Source: an uncultured Oscillospiraceae bacterium (lineage in GTDB: Bacteria > Bacillota > Clostridia > Oscillospirales > Oscillospiraceae). From it: a stretch of 7,667 bases of DNA. The translations under genes were made by a program, and so were the position numbers. The stretch spans positions 1 to 7,667 of the forward strand of contig CAJULZ010000122.1 of NCBI GenBank assembly GCA_910587205.1, given 5' to 3'. Below the pieces are notes generated by a model. The model saw only the letters and a program-made list of their open reading frames with translations, ran no database searches and was not told where the DNA came from. Positions 1 through 4,295 of this stretch are shown piece after piece (positions within the stretch are counted from its first letter, which is position 1; every line of letters starts with the position of its first letter).

Positions 1-7
1 CCTTGGA

Positions 8-106
8 CTACACAAAGTATTCCTGCGTCAAACTGGCTTCGTCCGGCGAAAAAATCGCTCCCCGCTGGGCATATTTCCAATTTTCAAACAGCGCATAGTT
101 CGTCAA
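8..106 (-). other. Possible 32-residue reading frame or frameshifted tail of the upstream gene
   Basis: On the minus strand a frame from a TTG at 106 to a TAG at 8-10 encodes about 32 residues ending SPDEASLTQEYFV. The composition is protein-like (NYALFENWKYAQRG near its start), more so than the other frames here. It overlaps the last codons of the hypothetical gene at 84-380 in a different frame. I see no clear ribosome site just before the TTG. It could be a small translationally coupled gene, the true C-terminus of the neighbour after a frameshift, or chance. No function can be proposed. Confidence 0.25.
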
Positions 107-380
107 TCCGGTCTTCTGTCTCGCTGAGCAAGTCCTCCAAGCTTTCGTGGGCGTCTGCCCACTGCTCAAATGCTTCCCCGGACATGTCCTCCGGCTCTTG
201 ATTGTCCATATCGCACAGCATGGCTTCCAGCTCCGCCCGGTATGCCCCCAATTCCTCTAAGGACAAGCTGTCCAGCTCATCGCCCAGAGCCGCGAACCAC
301 GTTCCATCCCGCTTGGTAAAGCGGACCGTCCGCTCCAGATCCAGCGCCTGTTCCATCATTTTTTTGAAGAAGTCGATCAT
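84..380 (-). CDS. Hypothetical acidic small protein, 98 aa
   Basis: I do not recognise a family. The predicted protein begins MIDFFKKMMEQALDLERTV, is strongly acidic and probably mostly helical, with a Glu/Asp-rich C-terminal half (residues about 35-95) in which Leu recurs at heptad-like spacing (SLEELGAYRAELEAML, ESLEDLLSETEDRIDEL). No signal peptide or membrane segment is apparent, so it is probably cytoplasmic. The ATG at 380 is preferred over an upstream ATG at 428 because a perfect AGGAGG lies 7 nt before it, and the 16 extra residues of the longer form span that ribosome site. The gene is divergent from the deformylase-like gene and separated from it by 122 bp. A different frame at its 3' end also looks coding, so its C-terminus is uncertain. 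That a protein is made is fairly likely; its function is unknown. Confidence 0.65.
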   Translation of the reverse strand: MIDFFKKMMEQALDLERTVRFTKRDGTWFAALGDELDSLSLEELGAYRAELEAMLCDMDNQEPEDMSGEAFEQWADAHESLEDLLSETEDRIDELCAV

Positions 381-387
381 GATGCCG

Positions 388-393
388 CCTCCT
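388..393 (-). promoter_or_regulatory. Ribosome binding site deciding the start of the 98-aa gene
   Basis: A perfect AGGAGG on the minus strand lies 7 nt before the ATG at 380-378. It selects that start over the in-frame ATG at 428. Confidence 0.7.
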
Positions 394-441
394 GGTATTA
401 GAAGGGTTTGATTTCTTCCCCTGCTCATGGTATTTTATTGA

Positions 442-450
442 AGTATATCA
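442..450 (-). promoter_or_regulatory. Possible extended -10 promoter for the 98-aa gene
   Basis: The minus strand reads TGATATACT, an extended -10 element (TGn plus TATACT), about 60 nt upstream of the ATG. No good -35 hexamer is found at the usual spacing, which is tolerated for extended -10 promoters. This is a motif call by eye only. Confidence 0.35.
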
Positions 451-457
451 TAGGTTC

Positions 458-484
458 ATCGCCGGGGAACGTACCGGCGGCGAT
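458..484 (+). repeat. GC-rich inverted repeat upstream of the deformylase-like gene
   Basis: ATCGCC (458-463) pairs with GGCGAT (479-484). An alternative register pairs CGCCGG (460-465) with CCGGCG (474-479). In RNA this would form a hairpin ending about 18 nt before the ATG at 503. It could be an operator in the divergent intergenic region or a leader hairpin that affects translation. There is no T-run, so it is not an intrinsic terminator. Confidence 0.35.
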
Positions 485-502
485 ATTTGGGGGTTGACAT
501 TC

Positions 503-913
503 ATGGTTCGAAACATCATACACGACGAAGCATTTTTAGCGCAGAAAGCCGAGCCCGCCACGCCGGATGACCTGCCTATCGGGCAGGATCTGCTGGACAC
601 CCTTGCTGCCCATAAGGACGGCTGCGTGGGCATGGCGGCCAACATGATCGGCGTAAACAAGCGCATCATCATCTTCGATAAGGAGGGAAGTTACATGGTT
701 ATGTTTAACCCGGAGATTATCAAAAAGTCCGGGCCTTATCAGGCGGAGGAGGGCTGCCTGTCCCTGCCCGGCGCCCGCAAAGCCAAGCGTTGGGAATCCA
801 TCAAGGTACGGTACCAGAACGAGAGATTCCAGACCCGCTTCCAGACCTTCACTGGCTGGACGGCGCAGATCATCCAGCATGAAATCGACCACTGCGAGGG
901 GCGCTTAATTTGA
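503..913 (+). CDS. def: Peptide deformylase family protein, short form
   Basis: Peptide deformylases are metal-dependent enzymes that remove the formyl group from the N-terminal Met of nascent proteins at the ribosome. The 136-residue product has motif II EGCLSLPG (residues about 83-90), whose Cys is a metal ligand, and motif III HEIDHCEG near the C-terminus (HExxH, two His ligands and the catalytic Glu). Motif I reads GMAANMIG instead of the classical GxGLAAxQ, so the usual Gln is replaced by Met. From memory this variant motif is shared by a short clostridial subfamily that also ends just after HEIDHCxG, so the gene is probably complete. The ATG at 503 is preferred to a TTG at 494, because the G-run at 489-493 abuts the TTG but lies 9 nt from the ATG. 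Family assignment is firm. True deformylase activity is less certain given the changed motif I; it may be an accessory paralogue. Confidence 0.88.
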   Translation: MVRNIIHDEAFLAQKAEPATPDDLPIGQDLLDTLAAHKDGCVGMAANMIGVNKRIIIFDKEGSYMVMFNPEIIKKSGPYQAEEGCLSLPGARKAKRWESIKVRYQNERFQTRFQTFTGWTAQIIQHEIDHCEGRLI

Positions 914-1173
914 TCTCACCCCAAGGCCAGCACCATTTTTGGGTTGTTGCCCGTCGAAAAACTGTAAAACACCGCAGGGACACAACGGTGGAATAGCCGT
1001 TTTTGTTCCGCTGGGTAAGGTAGTCCTTCTCGATCGGCCCAGCAGTTCCCGGGGATGATCGAGTCCTGCGCGGTGTCCGAAAATCAAGGTTGTAGGACGG
1101 CAACAGCCCGTCCCAAACTGGAAGCCGGGCGTCTGCGTCTGTTCTATGAGTGCGGGCCTCGCCGGGGTGAGCC
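914..1173. other. Intergenic stretch with no convincing gene
   Basis: These 260 bp lie between the deformylase-like stop and the end of the convergent HxlR-type gene. Open frames exist on both strands but they have no ribosome site, no recognisable motif, and run into known genes in the wrong frame. A minus-strand frame across roughly 900-1100 is somewhat protein-like and could be a decayed gene fragment, but I cannot assign it. Two hairpins that might end plus-strand transcription are listed separately. Confidence 0.5.
984..1004 (+). terminator. Weak terminator-like hairpin
   Basis: AACGG (984-988) pairs with CCGTT (997-1001) around an 8-nt loop, and the T-run (1000-1004) begins within the 3' arm. 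The 5-bp stem is short. It lies about 70 nt after the deformylase-like stop codon and could end that transcript. Confidence 0.25.
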
Positions 1174-1199
1174 CTATGTCACGTGTCCCGGCGCTTTTT
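1160..1199 (+). terminator. Possible intrinsic terminator between convergent genes
   Basis: CGCCGGG (1160-1166) pairs perfectly with CCCGGCG (1187-1193). Inside it GTGA (1167-1170) pairs with TCAC (1179-1182), leaving an 8-nt loop and a 4-nt bulge. The 3' arm is followed by C and five T (1195-1199), giving plus-strand terminator geometry. It overlaps the last codons of the minus-strand HxlR-type gene. The opposite strand lacks a T-run, so it would act on plus-strand transcripts reading through from the deformylase side. Confidence 0.4.
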
Positions 1200-1515
1200 C
1201 TCGTGCCTTATACTTTGCTCCCCAATCCCACATCGCATCTAAAACGGGCTTTAAGCTCCGCCCCAATTCCGTCAGTGTGTACTCGACCCGCGGCGGCACC
1301 TCCGGATACGCCTTTCTTACCAGCAAACCGCTCTCCTCCATCTGCCGGAGCTGGGCGGTCAGTACCTTTTGGCTCACGCTGCCGACAGACTTTTTCAACT
1401 CCCCAAACCGTTTTGTCCCTGTCAGCAGATCCCGGATAATGAGCACCTTCCACTTGTCGCTGATCAGAGTCAGCGTCGTCTCTACAGGGCAGGCGGGCAA
1501 AGTTTTTGGCTCCAT
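1174..1515 (-). CDS. HxlR-family winged helix-turn-helix transcriptional regulator
   Basis: HxlR/MarR-like regulators are small dimeric cytoplasmic DNA-binding proteins. Several, such as YodB, HypR and CatR of Bacillus, sense quinones, aldehydes or disulfide stress through an N-terminal Cys. The 113-residue product is full length. It starts MEPKTLPACPVETTLTLI, with Cys9 in the family's CPVE position, followed by SDKWKVLIIRDLL and the recognition region KRFGELKKSVGSVSQKVLTA (residues about 35-55), then the wing YPEVPPRVEYTLTELG (about 70-85) and a C-terminal dimerisation helix. The start is supported by GGGAGGA 7 nt upstream. It is transcribed divergently from the MBL-like/macrodomain/sirtuin genes. 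A perfect inverted repeat covers its own -10 box, pointing to autorepression, and a similar repeat lies toward the divergent promoter, so it probably controls that operon too. The inducer is not known; a redox or electrophile signal is inferred from Cys9. Confidence 0.93.
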   Translation of the reverse strand: MEPKTLPACPVETTLTLISDKWKVLIIRDLLTGTKRFGELKKSVGSVSQKVLTAQLRQMEESGLLVRKAYPEVPPRVEYTLTELGRSLKPVLDAMWDWGAKYKAREKAPGHVT

Positions 1516-1552
1516 ACCGATATCCTCCCGTTCTCTGTTGGGTTCCCCAAAG

Positions 1553-1573
1553 CGGTACAGCCCTATTGTACCG
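1553..1573. promoter_or_regulatory. Operator-like perfect inverted repeat over the regulator's -10 box
   Basis: CGGTACA (1553-1559) and TGTACCG (1567-1573) are exact reverse complements separated by 7 nt. The TACAAT -10 box of the minus-strand promoter (1565-1570) lies inside the repeat, so a bound dimer would block RNA polymerase. Size and symmetry fit an HxlR-type dimer site. Binding by the adjacent regulator is inference. Confidence 0.65.
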
Positions 1574-1594
1574 TATCTTCTCTGCCAGGGTCAA
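1565..1594 (-). promoter_or_regulatory. Sigma-A-type promoter of the HxlR-family regulator
   Basis: On the minus strand TTGACC (1594-1589) is followed after 18 bp by TACAAT (1570-1565). Each hexamer matches the consensus in five of six positions. Transcription would start near 1558, about 40 nt upstream of the ATG. The -10 box sits inside the perfect inverted repeat. Confidence 0.65.
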
Positions 1595-1659
1595 GGAATA
1601 AAAAATTTTTTTGCCCGGCAAACCGTCCGACCCCTTGAAACTGTGCGATTGTTTCTTCC

Positions 1660-1682
1660 CGGTAACCGCCCCATTGTTACCG
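1660..1682. promoter_or_regulatory. Second operator-like inverted repeat in the divergent region
   Basis: CGGTAAC (1660-1666) and GTTACCG (1676-1682) are exact reverse complements separated by 9 nt. The outer bases CGGTA/TACCG equal those of the repeat at 1553-1573, and the two centres are about 108 bp apart. It lies about 30 bp upstream of the plus-strand -35 box. It may be a second site for the same regulator; the 2-bp longer spacer leaves this uncertain. Confidence 0.5.
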
Positions 1683-1696
1683 CTTGGTGCCTATAC

Positions 1697-1708
1697 CACA
1701 ATATTGTG
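1697..1708. promoter_or_regulatory. 12-bp perfect palindrome just upstream of the plus-strand promoter
   Basis: CACAATATTGTG is self-complementary and lies 5 bp before the -35 box of the MBL-like gene. The position suits an activator or an accessory regulator. The arms differ from the CGGTA-type repeats, so it may bind a different protein. Confidence 0.4.
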
Positions 1709-1713
1709 CGTAC

Positions 1714-1742
1714 TTCACAAGATTTCGCGGCACTGTTATGAT
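1714..1742 (+). promoter_or_regulatory. Sigma-A-type promoter of the MBL-like/macrodomain/sirtuin operon
   Basis: TTCACA (1714-1719), a 17-bp spacer and TATGAT (1737-1742) each match the sigma-A consensus in five of six bases. Transcription would start near 1749 and give a leader of about 48 nt before the ATG at 1797. The leader begins with a small TGAC-AGC-GTCA inverted repeat (1742-1752). Confidence 0.65.
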
Positions 1743-1796
1743 GACAGCGTCAAGTGGAAAACATCCCGGACAGGAAATCATTTGGAGGTGCTTACA

Positions 1797-2588
1797 ATGA
1801 ACAAGCGCGATTTTACCACTGTGAAGCTGAGCCAGGGCGAGATGCACATTTACGATTTCAGTGGGGTGCGGCTCCACGCCTACCAGACCGGCGACCCGCT
1901 GGCGGACGAGGTGTTCCTGATGGAAAAGGCCGGGCAGTTCGTGGTGCTGGAGTCCCCCTGCTTTGTGGACAGCATTGCCGCGCTGAGCAGGTATCTGGAG
2001 GGGAAAAGGGTGGCCGGGCTGCTGGCGGCCTACCACGGGGCGGGTGCGTCCTTCCTGAGTGAGGTCCCGAAGTATGCCACCGCCAACGCGGTGGACTATG
2101 CACGGGAGGGCGGCGGGAAGGCCCTGATTGAGCAGTTTGCCGGGGCCTTCGGCAGCGCCTTTGACAGCGGCGTCCACGCCATCGACCACGTGATCGGGGA
2201 GGGGAGCGTGACCATCGGCGGGATCGAGTTCCTGATCCACCAGACCGCAGAGGCTTTTGACGTGGAGATTCCAGAGCTCAACGCAGTCTACACCCATATG
2301 CTGGGCCACGACTGTCACTCTATTGTGGCCGGGGCGGGCCACGCGGACGAGATGATCGCCCAGCTGAAGGCCTACATTGAGAAGGGGTACGATCTGATCC
2401 TCACCTCCCACTACACGCCGGAAGACTTGAAGGACGCCCGGACGAAGATCAGCTATCTGGAGCGGCTCAAGGAGATCTCGGCTGCCTGCCCGGACGGCGG
2501 GGCGTTTAAGGCGGAGGTAAAGAGGCAGTATCCCGCCTACAGCGGCGAGAACTATCTGGATATGACCGCTGGATTATTCTTTGCATGA
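1797..2588 (+). CDS. Divergent metallo-beta-lactamase-fold-like protein
   Basis: The 263-residue product resembles a group of MBL-fold proteins found beside redox genes in Clostridia; I recognise it by overall pattern, not by a full motif set. An N-terminal beta-rich part (DEVFLMEKAGQFVVLESPCF, residues about 37-56) is typical of the fold. The metal motif HxHxDH is not present; its place is taken by AAYHGAGASF (His80). Later candidate positions are GHDCHS (170-175) and SHYTPEDLKDARTKISYL (204-221), which resembles the usual C-terminal His strand and helix. It may therefore be a metal-poor or non-hydrolytic member. The ATG at 1797 has GGAGGTG 6 nt upstream; longer in-frame starts would run through the promoter and operator sites. 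It is first in the operon, divergent from the regulator, so it is the likeliest direct target of that regulator. Coding status is firm; the fold is a moderate call and the substrate is unknown. Confidence 0.6.
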   Translation: MNKRDFTTVKLSQGEMHIYDFSGVRLHAYQTGDPLADEVFLMEKAGQFVVLESPCFVDSIAALSRYLEGKRVAGLLAAYHGAGASFLSEVPKYATANAVDYAREGGGKALIEQFAGAFGSAFDSGVHAIDHVIGEGSVTIGGIEFLIHQTAEAFDVEIPELNAVYTHMLGHDCHSIVAGAGHADEMIAQLKAYIEKGYDLILTSHYTPEDLKDARTKISYLERLKEISAACPDGGAFKAEVKRQYPAYSGENYLDMTAGLFFA

Positions 2589-2592
2589 TTAC

Positions 2593-2614
2593 GGGGCTCC
2601 CCGCGGGGAGCCCC
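2593..2614. repeat. 22-bp perfect GC palindrome between the MBL-like and macrodomain genes
   Basis: GGGGCTCCCC (2593-2602), GC, and GGGGAGCCCC (2605-2614) form an uninterrupted palindrome able to fold as a stem of at least 9 bp with a CGCG loop. No T-run follows. The macrodomain gene's AGGAGG begins only 3 nt after it, so it is not a classical terminator. It could act as an mRNA processing or stability element, a partial attenuator, or a brake on ribosome access to the macrodomain start. Confidence 0.6.
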
Positions 2615-2630
2615 ACCAGGAGGAAACGCT

Positions 2631-3446
2631 ATGGAACAGCAGGAGCGGCAGATTGGCATACTCAACCAAATGCTATTGGAGGAAATGCCCGAATACCGGG
2701 CCCAGGCTCGGCGATTTCCCCCGGACGGGGCGGGCCAGCGGCGGTTGCTCCGCAGCCTGATGAACGTCCGCCCGCCCATGCCGCTGGGCCGGGAATTCCT
2801 TGCCTTGCAGGATGGGCTTCTGTCCGCTGAGCGGGAGGAGAAGGGCGTTGTAGACGGGGCGGCGCTGCCCTCTGTCCCCGCCCATCCGCAGATTGCCGTC
2901 TGGAAGGGGGATATTACCCGGCTGAGGGCGGATGCCATCGTCAATGCCGCGAACTCCGCCCTGCTGGGCTGCTTCCACCCCTGCCACGGGTGCATTGACA
3001 ACGCCATTCACTCGGCGGCGGGCCTTCAGCTTCGGGACGAATGCAGCCGGCTCATGCGGGCCCAGGGCTGCCCGGAACCCACAGGCCGCGCCAAGCTGAC
3101 AAAGGGGTATAATCTCCCCGCCCGGTATGTCCTGCACACCGTCGGTCCCACCATCCGGGGCCGCGTCACCCGTCGGGATCGGGAGGAATTGGCGTCCTGC
3201 TACCGCGCCTGTTTGGAGCTGGCGGCAGAGCACGGGCTGGAAAGCGTGGCCTTCTGCTGTATTTCTACCGGGGAATTTCATTTTCCCAGCCAGCAAGCCG
3301 CTGAAGTCGCCGTGAAAACCGCCGTAGATTTTCTCCGGCGCGAGACATCCATCAAGAAGGTGATTTTTAATGTGTTCAAGGAGCTTGACGAGGCGCTCTA
3401 CCGCCGTCTCCTCGGCACAGGCGGAACGACTGAGGCAGGCGCTTGA
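2631..3446 (+). CDS. Zinc-containing macrodomain protein, probable protein-ADP-ribose hydrolase
   Basis: Zn-macrodomains reverse protein mono-ADP-ribosylation and are typically encoded next to SirTM sirtuins. The 271-residue product has an N-terminal helical extension (about 1-85), as in the SAV0325/SpyMacro group. The macro fold follows: GDIT (93-96) and IVNAAN (103-108) contact ADP-ribose, LGCFHPCHGCIDNAIH (112-127) carries the zinc ligands (probably Cys114, His119 and Cys121), and STGEFHFP (212-219) forms the phosphate/ribose loop. All catalytic-loop signatures of the family appear intact. It is probably cytoplasmic, with no signal peptide. The ATG at 2631 has AGGAGG 7 nt upstream. The gene follows the MBL-like stop by 42 nt, across the GC palindrome. 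Its last 77 nt overlap the sirtuin start, indicating translational coupling of eraser and writer. Family identity is firm; the substrate is inferred only from the neighbour. Confidence 0.93.
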   Translation: MEQQERQIGILNQMLLEEMPEYRAQARRFPPDGAGQRRLLRSLMNVRPPMPLGREFLALQDGLLSAEREEKGVVDGAALPSVPAHPQIAVWKGDITRLRADAIVNAANSALLGCFHPCHGCIDNAIHSAAGLQLRDECSRLMRAQGCPEPTGRAKLTKGYNLPARYVLHTVGPTIRGRVTRRDREELASCYRACLELAAEHGLESVAFCCISTGEFHFPSQQAAEVAVKTAVDFLRRETSIKKVIFNVFKELDEALYRRLLGTGGTTEAGA

Positions 3447-4251
3447 CGGCGCCGACGCTGTGGTGGTCGGCGCGGGGGCGGGGCTGTCCGCTTCTGCGGG
3501 ACTGACCTACTCCGGGAAGCGGTTTGAGGAAAACTTCGGAGACTTCAAAGAAAAATACGGCATCCAAGACATGTATTCCGGGGGATTTTACCCGTTCCCG
3601 TCGCTGGAGGAATATTGGGCATGGTGGAGCCGGCATATTATGGTGAACCGCTACCAGCACGCCCCCAGGCCGGTTTATGATGCTTTGCTGGCCCTGGTGG
3701 AGCGCAAGGACTACTTTGTGCTGACGACAAATGTGGACCACCAATTTCAGATGGCGGGCTTCGACAAAAAGCGGCTGTTCTACACCCAAGGGGATTATGG
3801 GCTGTGGCAGTGTTCAAGGCCGTGCCATCAGAGGACCTACGACAACGAAGAGACGGTACGCCGCATGTTTTCGGAGCAGCGGGATATGCGGGCGCCATCC
3901 GAGCTGATTCCCCGCTGTCCCGTTTGTGGCAGGCCCATGACCATGAACCTGCGGGCGGACGATACCTTTGTGCAGGACGGGGGCTGGTACCAAGCCCAGG
4001 AACGGTATCACGACTTCCTCCGGCGGCATGAAGGGAGCCGGACGGTCTTTCTGGAACTGGGGGTGGGCGGCAATACGCCGGGAATCATCAAATACCCGTT
4101 TTGGAACATGACGGCCCAGAATCCAGCTGCGGTTTACGCCTGGATCAATAATGGGCAGTTTTTCTGCCCTGAAAAGATTTTGGGGCAGGCTGTCCGCGTA
4201 GACGGCGATATTGGCGAGGTCCTGGCCGCTTTAGGGCAGGACAAGCGGTGA
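3370..4251 (+). CDS. SirTM-class sirtuin, protein ADP-ribosyltransferase
   Basis: SirTMs use NAD+ to mono-ADP-ribosylate proteins instead of deacetylating lysines. In Staphylococcus and Streptococcus the target is a lipoylated GcvH-like protein. The 293-residue product shows the NAD-binding GAGAGLSASAG (34-44), the sirtuin TTNVDH (119-124), and TQGDYGLWQC (139-148). In the last motif Gln140 takes the place of the catalytic His of deacylating sirtuins, a hallmark of the SirTM class. Four Cys (148, 152, 183, 186; CSRPC and CPVC) form the zinc site, and LELGVGGNTPGIIKYPFW (229-246) continues the Rossmann fold. The ATG at 3370 has AAGGTGA 6 nt upstream. It overlaps the macrodomain gene by 77 nt, and later starts would cut into the NAD-binding strand. 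The first 20 or so residues (Arg/Ser-rich) are encoded in the overlap and may be poorly conserved. No gcvH-like or lplA gene is next to it, unlike the classical operons. Confidence 0.93.
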   Translation: MCSRSLTRRSTAVSSAQAERLRQALDGADAVVVGAGAGLSASAGLTYSGKRFEENFGDFKEKYGIQDMYSGGFYPFPSLEEYWAWWSRHIMVNRYQHAPRPVYDALLALVERKDYFVLTTNVDHQFQMAGFDKKRLFYTQGDYGLWQCSRPCHQRTYDNEETVRRMFSEQRDMRAPSELIPRCPVCGRPMTMNLRADDTFVQDGGWYQAQERYHDFLRRHEGSRTVFLELGVGGNTPGIIKYPFWNMTAQNPAAVYAWINNGQFFCPEKILGQAVRVDGDIGEVLAALGQDKR

Positions 4252-4295
4252 AAACAGGGCATACTGAATACAGCGATATGCAGGAGGTGTAAACC

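Noticed and set aside
494..502. TTGACA at 494-499 as a promoter -35 box or TTG start
   Set aside because: No -10 box follows at a proper distance within the gene, and the G-run ribosome site touches the TTG, so the ATG at 503 is the better start.
536..892. Minus-strand open frame opposite the deformylase-like gene
   Set aside because: It is a shadow of the gene with conserved EGCLS and HExxH motifs; no start signal or family features.
870..1103. Minus-strand frames in the gap after the deformylase-like gene
   Set aside because: Low-complexity, Arg/Pro-rich translations with no ribosome site, partly overlapping the deformylase-like gene; at best a decayed fragment that I cannot name.
1674..1702. 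Alternative plus-strand promoter TTGTTA-N17-CACAAT
   Set aside because: The -10 box matches poorly and the promoter at 1714-1742 is clearly better in both hexamers.
1055..1741. Long plus-strand open frame across the HxlR-type gene and the divergent promoter region
   Set aside because: It is antisense to a clear HxlR-family gene, has no ribosome site, and runs through the promoters and operator repeats; its sequence has no recognisable domain.
1611..1796. N-terminal extension of the MBL-like protein upstream of 1797
   Set aside because: The extension reads through two inverted repeats and a good promoter, while the ATG at 1797 has a strong ribosome site at the right distance.
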